Part shown: positions 22,139-33,151 of the stretch, piece after piece
How positions within the stretch are numbered: the stretch's first letter is position 1
Layout: every line of letters starts with the position of its first letter
Source of the DNA: Hemerocallis citrina
Lineage: Eukaryota > Streptophyta > Magnoliopsida > Asparagales > Asphodelaceae
Reading direction: 5' to 3'
DNA length: 64,000 bases
Assembly: GCA_017893485.1 (NCBI GenBank)
Contig: JACEHZ010000370.1
Location: 1 to 64,000, forward strand
Made by a program: the position numbers and the translations under genes
Notes under the pieces: model-generated
What the model was told of the DNA's origin: nothing
What the model saw: only the letters and a program-made list of their open reading frames with translations
Databases searched by the model: none

Positions 22139-24491
22139 ATGGTTAAGATTACTTCTTCGGATGAGACCCCCGCCTCGGACAAAGTTGTCAGTTGAGCGGG
22201 TAAAGGAAAGGAGGTGATAGAGCCGACCGAGCAGACCGTTGTTCGGCCGAGCAAGAGTGGCGAAGTAGCCGAGTCGCTTCAGGAGGTTGTGGCGAAGTCC
22301 CAGAAGGGTAAGGGAGTGGTCACAATCATTGAGTAGCCGAAGACGGCAGGGGAGTTCGGTCGGCAGCCGATCGTTCTGTCGAGTGTGGGGGGCGTTCGGA
22401 GCTATTCCGAAGAGATGTTGGAGAAGGTGACTCAGGGCACTGCCAAGTCAGTAGAGGAGAATGAGCCGAGAGAGTTGTCCGAGGTGGACCACACCATTTC
22501 GTCTCTCACGGAGGCTGATCTGCATCGGATCCGGACCGGATTCCAGATCCCTGCCGAGTACAGGCTACTTCTCCCTGGACCGGGTTTCCGAGCCTGCACA
22601 TCGTCTTCGGCTGACGCGTGCGTATTTCCCCTCGACTCCTTGGCCGCCGGGCTCCGTTTTCCGCTCCATCCATTCATCGTCGAGGTTCTTATTTGGTACG
22701 GTTTGTGCCCTGCCCAGCTGATGCCGAACACTTGGAGGCACGTCTTGGCGTTTGTTCTCCGGTGTCAAGAGATCGGTGCCGAGCCGAGCATGTTTCTCCT
22801 TCGGAGCCTCTACCGCCCTTGCCAGCCGAACAGGAACGAGCAGAGGTTCTACCTTTCGCCACGGACAGGCGTGAAGTTAATCGAGAACCCGGACTCGATC
22901 AAGCATTGGAAGGAGAAGTACTTCATTGTCCGAGCTCCCGAACCCTGGGCAATTCCGATAGCTTGGTCGAGGGATGGCCTGCCCAAGCGAGCGAAGAAGG
23001 AGCCGGTACTGAGTGACGAGGAGGTGGAAGTCCTCAAGAAGCTCCTCGCTTTGCCGACGCTAAGTTGGAAAGACATCACCGAGGAAGCTTTGTTCCGGGG
23101 GGGTCTCAGTCCGATCGACCCTAGTACGCTTCTGGTATTTTTACTCTTTGCGTAAATTTCTTGAAAAATTTATCTAAGTGTTTTCATTCGGCTTGTGCAG
23201 AGTCATCTAAGATGGACTATAGGGCGTTGATGGCGAAGGCCAAGGCGAAGGAGCAGGAGACGAGAAAGAAGAGACCCTCGACAGGTCCTCAGGGCGACCG
23301 AGCGCCGAAGATACCCTCGATCCCGAAGACTGCTGACCTGCAGAAGGTCGTCGTTCCGGAGGGTGGTCCCGAGCAGGAGAAGGCTGCGGCCTCCGATCCT
23401 CCTGTCTCAGATGCGCCGACTCCAACGGCGAAGGGGGATGCTCCCGGCTCGTCGAGCGGCGCGTTCGACGTGAGCAAGGTGTTATCCCTCCCAGTTCCGC
23501 CTCTCACTGCCGATGCGGAGAAGATTCTGACCGAGGGGCACAAGCAGATCTTCGTCCCCGACTGGCAAGTGATGAAAGTCGATGGCTTTTTGGGTGACGG
23601 CAACATTTGCATGCAGGCGGTGAAGCACCTGCCGATCCCGAAAGACCGAGCGGCCCTTAAGGCTGGTCAAGTCGGGGACGCGACGATGCAAATCGCTCGG
23701 AACACAATGTCGGTGAGTAGGCCGAACACGTTCTTATTGAAGCATTCTTTCTGAAATTTTCTAAGTTTTTAGGTTCGGATCCTAACGATTTGTTCTCTTT
23801 TCAGACCCTCTGCCACTTCAACTTCTTGCTCGAGGAGTTCGCGAGCAAAGAACAAGAGCTGACGACGCAGTACGACCGGAAGAGGTCGGAGCGCGCGAAA
23901 GCAGTGAAGCTGCTCGATGCTGAGCTACTCCTCTCGGCAAAGCGTGGAGCCGAAGTGGCGGGGTTGGAGGCGCAGCTGGCCGACGCCGTTCAGCGGTCGA
24001 AGGACACGGCAGCCAAGCTCGAGGCCTCGAAGATGGAGAATGCCGAGCTGAAGGAGGAGTTGGCCAATGCTCGGTCGGAGGCGGAGAGGGCTCGGAAGAG
24101 GGCCGAGAAGATCATGGCCAGGCACCGGTCTAAGGTGGCGAAGGCGAAGAAGGCTGTCCAGGACGAGGCCGAGCATCACATGTTCAAGAACATGGAGGAC
24201 GCGTATGGCCGATCCCTTCTACATATCGCCGTTCGGAACCCGGTGTTCGACACGTCCTCCTACCGCTTCTACGACCCTGTGGAGGGGGAGGAGGAGCTTC
24301 CCCCGGTGATGCTCGGCCCCGAGGGACAGACCGACGGTGTCGAAGGCCCGGGCGAGACTGAGGCCGAGGGTGAGGAGGAGGACGACTCTGAGGAGGAGAG
24401 CGAAAGCGGGGACGAGGACGAGGACGAGGTCGAGGGCGATGACAAGGCCGAGGGGTCGACAGACCCGAACGACAAAAAGGTCGACCCCTGA
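22139..24491 (+). CDS. Antisense ORF 1 of element C: putative gypsy-type transposon protein (PF04195-like), 3 exons
   Basis: The frame starts at ATG 22139 and is broken by TGA at 22193 and TAG at 22334, then runs open. Exon 1 (to about 23123) has the conserved core: a FPLD segment, LRFPLHPFIVEVL, YGLCPAQLMPNTWR and a region ending in PIDPS. This resembles the 'putative gypsy type transposon' family (PF04195/Transposase_28). Intron 1 ends TTGTGCAG at 23200; the donor that keeps frame is GTACGC at 23124. Exon 2 (23201-23712) is Pro/Ala/Ser/Lys-rich with LTEGHKQIFVPDWQV. Intron 2 is GTGAGT to TTTTCAG. Exon 3 (23805-24491) is a long coiled coil (heptads from about 23850 to 24170) and ends in a very acidic tail before TGA. 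Function unknown. In Retand elements such ORFs also lie antisense between pol and LTR. Confidence 0.75.
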
Positions 24492-24690
24492 CTTGGTTGC
24501 GTCTTTTAGTCTTTTGTTTCTTTTTGTAAGCCTAACTGCGAACTGGCCACCGCTCTTGTAACGCTTTTTTGAGTTTTGAATGAAAACACTCTTTGTTTGG
24601 CCAAAAATTCTCCAAGTGTTACTTCGGATTTAGTGTTTGATTAGGCTTAAGATTCTCCAAGTGTTGGGCGTCAGATTTATCTCTGCTTTT

Positions 24691-25116
24691 CAGGTGAAGT
24701 TTGGTCCGATCACGGAAGTTTCGTACCTTTGTAAGGAGCTGACCAAAACGAAGCGAGAGCTTTCACTTAGCCGAGAGAGGCGGTTTTATATGTTCTTGAA
24801 GCTGGAGGAGATAAAGGTAGCTGCGAGGGGGTATTGTCGCGAGTTGAAGCAACTGCGAAAGCAACCCCAAACTCCTTGTCCCGAAGGTGAAACTGAGCGG
24901 CTTCGTAGAGAGCTTTCCGTCGCCGAGCAGAAGAACAACGACCTCTTGGCCGAGATCCGACACTTGGAGTTAGCAGAGAAAGAGCGTTCGGCGGAAGAAG
25001 GGAAGCTAGCTTCCGAGTTGGAGAAGGTGTCATCCGAGCGCAAAAAGTTATTGGCCGAGGTCGACAAGCTTAGGAGGATTACGATAGACAGGGGGATCGA
25101 GGTCACCCATTATTGA
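24691..25116 (+). CDS. Antisense module 2 of element C: coiled-coil exon
   Basis: A 3' splice site (CTGCTTTTCAG) at about 24693 opens a frame that runs to TGA at 25114. It is rich in Leu, Glu, Lys and Arg with heptad spacing (ETERLRRELSVAEQKNNDLL, LASELEKVSSERKKLL), so a coiled coil is likely. The 5' exon is not obvious. The leader just before has two copies of TCTCCAAGTGTT. The RLRRELS..NDLLAEIRHLE part resembles AERDDLLSEIRHLQ of module 4, so the modules are paralogous or one gene duplicated. Confidence 0.55.
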   Translation, partial: QVKFGPITEVSYLCKELTKTKRELSLSRERRFYMFLKLEEIKVAARGYCRELKQLRKQPQTPCPEGETERLRRELSVAEQKNNDLLAEIRHLELAEKERSAEEGKLASELEKVSSERKKLLAEVDKLRRITIDRGIEVTHY

Positions 25117-25167
25117 CGGCTCGCGACCGATAGCGCCAATGTCTCGGGCTCGTCAAGACCTCTTCGT

Positions 25168-25533
25168 TTGAAGATGCCGACGAAGGATGATGCTCTGAAG
25201 GATAGAATTATCGAGTTGGAGGAAGAGGTCGCGTCGCTCAAGCCTCTCCCTGAGAGGGCGAACGTTCGCAGTACGTCGTGTACTCGCGAAGAGAGCGAGA
25301 GAGGGATTACCTTCTACGAACTTGCGACTCGTTTGCCTGCGGCTAGGCGGAGTCCTGCTGACGCTCAGAGTAGTGTAGTCGTCTCGTCCAGCGGTGCCTC
25401 GGTCGGCGCCACAGTTGGGGTCAGTGGCGAAGGGGGATCTCGCTTCGCTGGTTTGGAATCGAGTTCGGAGGTTAGGCGTCGCCGCCCCCACGTTTCCTTG
25501 AACCGAAGTGTACCCCTTCCGAAGAGGCACTGA
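25168..25533 (+). CDS. Antisense module 3 of element C: small Ser/Arg-rich ORF
   Basis: ATG 25168 opens 121 codons starting MKMPTKDDALKDRIIELEEE (a short coiled coil). It then becomes Ser/Val/Gly-rich and ends VSLNRSVPLPKRH with a basic tail. An AATAAA at about 25602 could end the transcript of modules 2-3. It may be a downstream exon of module 2 rather than a separate gene. No family recognised. Confidence 0.4.
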   Translation: MKMPTKDDALKDRIIELEEEVASLKPLPERANVRSTSCTREESERGITFYELATRLPAARRSPADAQSSVVVSSSGASVGATVGVSGEGGSRFAGLESSSEVRRRRPHVSLNRSVPLPKRH

Positions 25534-25696
25534 ACATGTCGTCTTTATATTGTAAAACTCTTATTGTAGCGTCAGTCTTGTTGTATGTAGAGTTACTTTA
25601 TTGGAATAAAAGCTTGATAGTTTGTTTTGGAGAATTCTTCAAGTGTTGGACTTCGGCAATGTTTGAAATTTTGTTGTTCGTCTCTTCCTTTTTTCA

Positions 25697-26162
25697 GCTC
25701 GTGGTGGTAGCTCACGACGCCGACCCCAATCGCTCGGATAACAATGTCCGAACCGAGGTTGGCCTGGGGGTGACAAGGTTGTGCGCGGCGGGGTGCCGAG
25801 AGCGACTCTATGAAGTCGGGCTAGAATTACGCCAAGCAGAAGGCGAGCGGGGCCACCTTCAGCTCATCCTGGGTCAGCGAGACGCCGAGATCCGGCGCTT
25901 GGAGAGTCGGATCGCCGAGATGACCCCTGCAGGAGAGGACGAAGGTTCGCCGACCGCCTTTAGCAACGCCCTTCGGGTCCAGTGCATTCGGCACAATTTG
26001 TCGAAAATAATAGCCGAAAGGGACGATTTGCTCTCCGAGATCCGTCACTTGCAGGCCGTAGAGGCGAGGCTTCGGAAGGAGGAAGAGGAACTGGCGGCCG
26101 GGGTTGCCGAACTGACGACCGAACGGGACGGTGATGATTTTTCATTTACAAACCAAGTGTAG
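25697..26162 (+). CDS. Antisense module 4 of element C: coiled-coil exon
   Basis: The acceptor CCTTTTTTCAG at 25697 is preceded by TTCAAGTGTTGGACTTCGG. The frame is open to the stop at 26160. It shows CRERLYEVGLELRQAEGERG, LGQRDAEIRRLESRIAEM and AERDDLLSEIRHLQ, a predicted coiled coil with the same end motif as module 2. The C-terminus DDFSFTNQV looks like intron read-through. Function unknown. Confidence 0.5.
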
Positions 26163-26738
26163 TGGGTCGGCATTGTAACTTTTGTTCTTTAAGGCTTTGT
26201 GGCCTCGTTGTATGGAAGAGTTGTTTTGTACTGTGTCCCAATTATTAATAATATTTCTTTCACGAACTAGCACGTCCTTTGTAACTCTGCGTAGTTGTTT
26301 CGGTTCTGACTGTGTTCGTCGCGCCGAGGTCTCTGACCCGGCCCCTCTTTCGTTCGTGGTTCGGTGCCGTAGAGCGATCTGAACCGTTGGATGGTGGCAC
26401 GAATCTCGAGACGAACCCAGTTCCCAAGAAAACGCTATCTTGTCGTTTAGCGTCGCTGGCGAGATCTGGGCCGTCTGATCGAGATCTTACACGAGAGTTG
26501 AGGAGAAAGTGAGTTTTCTCCGTTTTGACGCTCGGATGGGCACTTGCTCGGTCAGCCGACCGGAGGTCTACGAGTTCGAGCGACGTGGTGCGCTCCGAGC
26601 ATACCTCTTGCTCGTTCGTGGTTTGGCGACAAGAGCGTTCGGCCGGAGGTGCCGAGCGGTGCTTCTGTCTCCTCTTATCGCAAAGTTGCGAGGCAAGTCG
26701 AGCCTTACCCAAGGGTGGGCTTGCCGATCCTCGTGAGA

Positions 26739-27180
26739 GTTCGACGGTCGTGGGAGCAATTCCGAATGGCGACCCACTCCTAACCCGCTGAGAAGCAAGT
26801 TTGTGGAGTAAAATCGAACCAAGTGTTGGACTCCGGAACCATCGTTAGAGTTCAACGGTTGTGGGAGCAATTCCGAATGGCGACCCACTCCTAGCCTGCA
26901 GAGAAGCGAGCTTGTGGAGTAGAATCGAACCAAGTGTTGGACTCCGGAACCATCGTTAGAGTTCAACGGTTGTGGGAGCAGTTCCGAACGGCGATCTACT
27001 TCTGGCTCGTCTAAGGACAAGCTAGGGAAGTAAAGTCGAGCCGAGTGTTGGACTCCGAACCATCGGTGTAGTTCAACGGTTGTGGGAGCAGTTCCGAACG
27101 ACGATCTACTTCTGGCTCGCCTAAGGGCGAGCCGGGGAAGTAAAGTCGAGCCAGACATTGGACTCCGAACCATTGGTTGA
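26739..27180 (-). repeat. Four ~111-bp tandem units next to pol of element C
   Basis: Units start GTTC(G/A)ACGGT at 26739, 26850, 26961 and 27071 (periods 111, 111, 110). Each has GGGAGCA(A/G)TTCCGAA(T/C)G, a CTCC/CTTC stretch and ends CCAAGTGTTGGACTCCGGAA or a close variant. They lie 154 bp after the pol stop on the element strand, the place where element A also starts its array, although the sequence differs. Confidence 0.9.
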
Positions 27181-27333
27181 ATAAAAGAATAAGGACGGAG
27201 AGATGCAAGCAACTTTATAAATACGAAAAAATCATTCTTTATTGATAATTGACGGCGAGCCGTTTTTACATATGACAACTTAAGAAATGAATTACAAGTT
27301 AGAGGAGAGGAATGGTTCGACACCTTGTGATAC

Positions 27334-30300
27334 TCAGAGAGGCGCCGGAGCGCTTTCTTGGTATTTTAAAAGGTGGTCGGCATTCCAGGTCCTCGGAATC
27401 TCTCTGCCCACTAAGTCTTCCAGACAATAAGCTCCAGGCCGAACTACCCTTGTGATCTTGTAGGGTCCTTCCCAATTCGGAGCTAGTTTGCTCCTCTGAT
27501 TTGGGAAGGAGATGGCTAGCTTTCTGAGGACCAAGTCCCCCTCCTTGAGATCGGTGGGTCGGACCTTCTTGTTGTATGCCAGTTCGACCCTCCTCCGGTA
27601 GTTCTGCTGGCGTATTGATGCTCTCTCCCTAAGCTCGTCCACCAGGTCTAAGTTCGCCCGGAGGTCTCTGGCGTTCTGTTCCTCGTTGTAGGCTGCAAGG
27701 CGAGGAGAAGGTATTCCGACTTCAAGAGGTATCACTGCCTCGGACCCATAGGTGAGGTTGAACGGGGACTCTCCTGTGGGGGTCCGTTTGGTGCGATAGT
27801 TCCACAGCACATTGGAGAGTTGGTCGACCCATAGGCCTTTGGAACATTTTTCCAATCTCTTCTTGATACCAGAGAGGATTTGCCGGTTAGCGTTCTCCGC
27901 CTGTCCGTTCAACTGAGGGTGGGAGACGGAAGAGAAGCGCTGTTGGATGGCAAGGTCTTCACACAGAGCTCGGAATGCGGCACCAGTGAACTGAGTCCCG
28001 TTGTCCGTTACGAGGACACGGGGGACGCCGAATCTGCAGATGATGTTCTTCCAGAAAAATTAAAGCACCTTGTTCTCGGTTATAGTGGTGAGGGGCTCGG
28101 CCTCAATCCACTTCGAGAAGTAGTCGATGGCTACGACCAAGAACTTGAACTGACCCGGAGCTGGAGGGAAAGGCCCTAGTAAATCCATCCCCCACATTGC
28201 GAAGGGGATAGGACTTGATAGGGAGGCGAGGTTGGCTTGGGGGAGGCGACGAATGTTGGAATGTCTCTGACAAGAGGCACATTGCCGAACGGGTCGCTCG
28301 GCGTCTTGGAGGAGAGTCGGCCAGAAGTATCCGTAATTCAGAACTTTCCGAGCCAAGGACCTAGACCCTGAATGCGCTCCGTCGATGCCTTCGTGGAGCT
28401 CCTGTAAGGCATAGTTGGCCTGTTCCGGGGAAAGGCACCTCAGGTATGGTCGGCCGTCAATCTGCGAGAAGGAGCGCTTGTACAAGATTCCCTCGACCAT
28501 GACATACCGCTCGGCCCTGGTTCTTACTCGGCGCGCTTCCTTCGGGTCCTCGGGGAGGAATCCGTCCCTTAGGAATTTCACTAAGGGTTTCATCCAATTA
28601 TCTTGCAGTAGGACCGGCAATGACTCCACTGAGTCGAGGACCTCGCCTTCTATGCTCGGTTTCGTGAGGACCTCGATGAAGATGGTCTGCTCGAGACCCT
28701 GGAGGGAGGATGAGGCCAACTTGGAGAGGGCGTCGGCTTGCAAATTCTCCTCTCGAGGGACTCGTTGGATGAGTGCCTCTTCAAACTGGGTCATGAGAGT
28801 TCGGACCTTGGTGAGGTACTTCGCCATCCGTTCGTCTCGCGTCTCGTACTCGCCCAAGACTTGGTTCACAACCAGCTGAGAGTCACTATGGATTCGGAGG
28901 CGCTGCGCCCCGGCACTTTGGGCAAGTCCGAGGCCCGCGATTAGTGCCTCATACTCCGCCTCGTTGTTTGAGGCCTTGAAATTCATGCGGAGGGCATACT
29001 GGAGGACAAAGTCATCAGGGCCGTTCAGGATGACACCGGCGCCGCTACCCACGTTGCAGAAGGATCCGTCCACGAAAACCGTCCAAATGGGGGGTCCGTT
29101 CGGGACATGGCTGACCTCGGGAATGGTGGACTCGACGATGAAGTCGGCGAGGGCCTGAGCTTTGATCGCAGTCCGAGGCTGGTAGGAGATGTCGTGTTGG
29201 TTCAGCTCTATGGACCACTTCATAAGACGGCCTGAGGTTTCAGGCTTGTGGAGGATCTGCTTCAGCGGTTGGTCGGTGAGGACCACAACCGAGTGGGACT
29301 GAAAGTATGGACGGAGCTTCCTTGCCGCCATGATCAGGGCGTAGGCCATCTTTTCTATCTTTGGATAGCGGAGCTCGGCATCCCGAAGCACCTTGCTCAC
29401 ATAATAGATGGGCCTCTGAGCCCGGTCTTCTTCCCTCACCAAAACCGCACTTAAGGTCTGCTCGGAAGCAGCTAAGTAGATGAAGAGGGTTTCCCCTGAA
29501 ACGGGTTTGCTGAGCAGAGGAGGGTTCACCAAGTAGGCCTTCAGTTGGTCGAACGACTCCTGTTGCGGTTGGCCTCATTCGAAACCCTTAGCTCCCCTGA
29601 GAGCCTTGAAGAAGGGGAGGCACTTTTCCCCAGACTTCGAAAGGAACCGGCCAATAGCTGCGAGGCGACCCGTAAGCTTCTGCACTTCCTTGACGTTCCG
29701 GGGCGGGGCCATGTCCAGTATGGCCTTGATTTTCTCGGGATTTGCTTCGATCCCTCGCTGGCTCACCATGAAGCCGAGGAACTTTCCTGACGAGACCCCG
29801 AACGCACACTTGTTCGGATTAAGCCTCATGTTGTGCCTTCTCAATACGCCGAATGCCTCCTGGAGGTCGACCACGTGGTCGGTACCTCGGATGCTCTTCA
29901 CGAGCATGTCGTCGACGTATACTTCCATGTTGCGGCCTATTTGGCTTTGGAAGACTTTGTTGACAAGGCGCTGGTAGGTGGCTCCAGCGTTCTTCAATCC
30001 GAACGGCATGACTCTATAGCTGTAGAGGCCCTGGTCGGTAATGAAGGAAGTCTTCGGAATGTCCGGGGGGAACATTCGGATCTGATTATAGCCGGAGAAG
30101 GCGTCCATGAAGCTGAGGAGCTCATGGCCCGAAGTGGCATCGATGAGGGTGTCGATATTTGGGAGAGAGAATGGATCATTCGGACACGCCTTATTCAGGT
30201 CAGTGAAGTCGATGCATATCCTCCAAGAACCATTGGACTTCTTAACCATGACCACATTGGAGAGCCACTCTAGATAGTTCACCTCCTGTATGAACCGAGC

Positions 30301-30940
30301 TCTTAAGAGCTTGTCCACCTCCTCCTTGATGACTTGTTGTCGCTCGGGGGCGAACTTACGCCTCTTCTGCTGAACCGGTCTGCACCCCGATTCGACGCTG
30401 AGGCAGTGCACTAGAAGGTCCTCGGAAATTCCGGGCATATCCGCGGCGGACCAAGCAAATAGGTCGCGGTTCTCCCGGATGCACTGCACCAAGTCGGAGC
30501 ATAGGGCAGTCGGCAAGGACTTGCTGATGAGAAACTTTCGACTCGGGTCCTCGTCCGAGAAGAGTACTTCTTCCAATTCGTCCGCCGGCTCGGACGTGGG
30601 CCGGACATTCGGCTCGGGGATTTCTAGAGTTTCGAGGGAGAGCACCGGACCCCCAGTGGAAGTCATATAGCACTTCCGAGCCGTCTCTTGGCTGCCCCTG
30701 ACTTCTCCCACTCCCGACCGGGTGGGAAACTTCATTTTAAGGTGGTACGCTGAAGGAACAGCCTCTAGCGCAGCTAGGCCGGGTCGGCCTAAGATGACAT
30801 TATATGCAGCCGGGACGTCGACAACCATAAAGTCCATCGGCTCGGTCCGGGTGGTAGGGGTCTTCCCAGCAGTTACGTCCAGGGTAATAACCCATTCAAC
30901 AGTTACTGGTACCCCCGTGAACCCGTGGAGCGTGTAGCTG
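27334..30940 (-). pseudogene. Element C: pol (protease end, RT, RNase H, aRH, integrase)
   Basis: One frame covers the protease end (FMVVDVPAAYNVILGRPGLA), RT with YVDD at 29908-29919, RNase H, a second RNase H (VFVDGSFCNVGSGAGVIL), and integrase. Integrase has the H2C2 finger (LHEGIDGAHSG..C..CQRH, about 28400-28260), the core FAMWGMDLLGPFPP and VTDNGTQF, and NGQAENANRQ. It ends RTWNADHLLKYQESAPAPL at 27334. Two in-frame stops break it: TGA at 29572-29574 (Trp position in the RT/RNase H linker) and TAA just below 28063 (Gln position in integrase). The catalytic integrase residues look intact. The frame is separated from gag by the frameshift near 30940. Confidence 0.92.
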
Positions 30941-31641
30941 GAGTGGTTTGAGGCGATCCCAGGACAGCTGCAGCCCTCGGAAGGCCGAGAGGAAGAGGAT
31001 GTTCACCGAGCTCCTGTTGTCCACCAGGACCCTCTGCACTTTGAAGTTCGCCATGCGAAGGTCGATGACAAGTGCGTCGCAGTGGAGAGTTCGGACCCCC
31101 TCGAGGTCCTCATCAGAGAAAGTCATCGGGACGCCGAGGCCTTTGGGGAGAGGGGCACTGTGAACTGAGTTGACCTCTCGGACGAAGGCCTTCCGAGAGG
31201 AGTTTTAAGAGCCCCCCATTGGGCCCCCGTGAATAAGGTGCAGAACCCGTTCTTCCTCGAACTCGGGGATTTGATCGCGTCGCTCGGAGTGCTTGTTAGC
31301 CCCCGAGGAGGAGGAGTGGTGCGATCCGTCCGATCGTTTGCCTTCACAAATTTGGCCAACTGCCCCCTCTGGATGAGGGCTTCTATCTCATTTTTCAATG
31401 CCCGGCAGTCGTTGGTGTCGTGGCCGTGGTCCTGGTGGTAACGGCACCATTTCTCCTTGTTCCTCCTTTTGGCCGGGGTGTTCATCCTCGGAGCTGGAGA
31501 TATGACTCCTTCCTTTTCCACTTCCATCAGGATGGTGGAGACATTGGTGGTGAGGGGAGTGAACTTCTCGAACCTGGGGGGAGGACGGCGCTGACCGCTA
31601 TTGTCCTTCTGCAGCTTCTTGGATCCTTCCTCCTCCGCCGT
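30941..31641 (-). pseudogene. Element C: gag 3' part and protease active-site region
   Basis: After the gag stop at 31642 the same frame continues with KKLQKDNSGQRRPPPRFEKF-type sequence and the zinc motif WCRYHQDHGHDTNDC. It loses frame near 31310 and meets a TAA near 31206. The protease starts with VPMTFSDEDLEGVRTLHCDA. Its active-site loop reads LVDNRSSVNILF, where B and D have DNGSS, so the glycine after the catalytic Asp-Asn is replaced by Arg. The frame is lost again after RLKPLQL near 30940. Confidence 0.85.
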
Positions 31642-33078
31642 CTACCTCTTCGAGCCGGAGGCGGGTCCTCCGAAACTCGGGAGGCACTCGGCCTCTTCCG
31701 CCCGAATGTACTTCTCGCATCTTAGGAGAAGATCGGCAAAGTTGTGCAGGGGCTTTTTGGCGAGGGACGACCGAAGGTTGGAGTTGAGGACGTTCGACTG
31801 GAACGCAACGGTCACCACTGACTGGTCGAGGGAGGCAATAGACCTGACCTCTGCGATAAATCTCCTTACATAGTCCCTCAGCTTTTCTCCCCTCTCCTGT
31901 CGGAGGTGGAGTAGGGAGAGGCTCGTCTTCTCTGTTCGCCTGCTACTCACAAAGTGAGTTATGAAGAGCGTTTCGAACTGCTCGAACGAGAAGATGGAAG
32001 AGGGAGCGAGCCGGGAGTACCATTCCCGTGCTGACCCCTTGAGAGTGGCGGGGAAGGTCTTGCAGAGCATGGCGTCGGAAGCTTGATGGATCAGCATTAA
32101 GGTCTTGAAGCTTTCGACATGATCAACAGGGTCTGACTCCCCTGAGTACGTTTCAAACTGCGGAGGTTTGAAACCCCTCGGGATGGGAGCCTCCATGATT
32201 GTCCGAGAGAAAGGGGGTCTGCTGGGGTGGATGGTCCCTGCTCTCGACTCCTCTTTGTCCATGCGACCGATGCGCCTCTCCATCTCGTGGAGACGACGGT
32301 AGAGGGCATCGTCCCTCCGTTGGTAATCAAACGATCCCCTGGACTCTTCTTCATAGGAAGGGGAGGGGGGACTGCGGCGTCGATAGTCCTGGGATCGGCG
32401 AGGACTATGATGGTGTTGTTGGCGACTGGGAGTCGGGAGAGGACCTCTGGATCGGTGGCGAGGACTTGGAACCCGTGGGGGTGTTGGAACCCTCTGGGCA
32501 GTATGGTTATTGGGGCGAAGGTTGAGGGCCTGCAACACAGTCTCGTGAAATTGTAGGAACTCGGCACGAGTGATAGGTGCATCATCGTTCCTCAGATGAT
32601 GTCGATCAGCGGGGGAATGTGGTCTCCTCCTACGACGCTCGGGAGATTCCCCCCGGCCCCTTCGGTCCGAAGACCTCCTACCATCTCGGCGATGAGGAGA
32701 TCGCTCACCTTGATGCTGGCGGGAGGCTCCCTCTCGGGCCCGCCTCTCATATAGATGGTTGCGAAGCTCCTCATCCTTTTGGCGATTCAGAACGGTGTTG
32801 CGGAGATCGGAGGCTCGGGGGTTATGGGAAGCCATAGAGTTCGAGGAGGCATTGTGAATTGAGACATGGTCTGGGTGGAGAGGTTGCTTCTGCCTCCGCT
32901 GGTTCTGACCAGCAGGACCATTTGGGGGTTGTTGGTTCGGAAGAGGAGGCTGGCCCTGTTGGACCGGGGGAGTAAGTTGTTCGGACTGCGGAGCAGGATG
33001 GACGGGGACTTCCTCTGGTTGATCGGCGGGATTAGGTCCGCGGTTGGACCCCCTAGACCTGACCTTTTTGGGAGGCAT
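31642..33078 (-). CDS. Element C: gag (478-codon open part)
   Basis: The frame begins MPPKKVRSRGSNRGPNPADQ at 33078, 56 bp after the PBS. It has a Pro/Gln-rich start, an Arg/Ser-rich RNA-binding-like stretch (RRSSDRRGRGESPERRRRRP), and the retrotransposon gag core (LIHQASDAMLCKTFPATLKG, AREWYSRL, SSRRTEKTSLSLLHL, EKLRDYVRRF). It ends at TAG 31642 within what should be the continuation of gag-pol. Gag would form the virus-like particle. This is the longest intact retroelement ORF in the window. Confidence 0.9.
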   Translation of the reverse strand: MPPKKVRSRGSNRGPNPADQPEEVPVHPAPQSEQLTPPVQQGQPPLPNQQPPNGPAGQNQRRQKQPLHPDHVSIHNASSNSMASHNPRASDLRNTVLNRQKDEELRNHLYERRAREGASRQHQGERSPHRRDGRRSSDRRGRGESPERRRRRPHSPADRHHLRNDDAPITRAEFLQFHETVLQALNLRPNNHTAQRVPTPPRVPSPRHRSRGPLPTPSRQQHHHSPRRSQDYRRRSPPSPSYEEESRGSFDYQRRDDALYRRLHEMERRIGRMDKEESRAGTIHPSRPPFSRTIMEAPIPRGFKPPQFETYSGESDPVDHVESFKTLMLIHQASDAMLCKTFPATLKGSAREWYSRLAPSSIFSFEQFETLFITHFVSSRRTEKTSLSLLHLRQERGEKLRDYVRRFIAEVRSIASLDQSVVTVAFQSNVLNSNLRSSLAKKPLHNFADLLLRCEKYIRAEEAECLPSFGGPASGSKR

Positions 33079-33133
33079 GGTTGGAGAAGGGCTAGTCGAT
33101 GAGGAAGAGGCAGAGGCTATTCGTGTGGTTTCT

Positions 33134-33148
33134 CCACAGACGGCGCCA
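33134..33148 (-). other. Primer binding site of element C
   Basis: On the minus strand TGGCGCCGTCTGTGG starts three bases after the 5' LTR. It is identical over this length to the PBS of B. Confidence 0.8.
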
Positions 33149-33151
33149 ATC

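Larger units (their letters stand above)
20345..26570. repeat. Dispersed ~190-bp block bracketing the antisense genes of element C
   Basis: Near-identical copies occur at about 20345-20540, 21592-21770 and 26379-26568, with a more diverged one at 19905-20100. Shared words in order are CAGTTCCCAAGAAAAC, GCTATCT(T/C)GT, GATCTGGGCCGTCTGATCGA, GATCTTACACGA, GAGGAGAAAGTGA and TTTTGACGCTCGGAT. All are in the same orientation. Two lie upstream and one downstream of the antisense gene cluster (22139-26162). Confidence 0.8.

Noticed and set aside
24269..24475. Minus-strand Ser-rich ORF
   Set aside because: It is the antisense of the acidic tail of antisense ORF 1.
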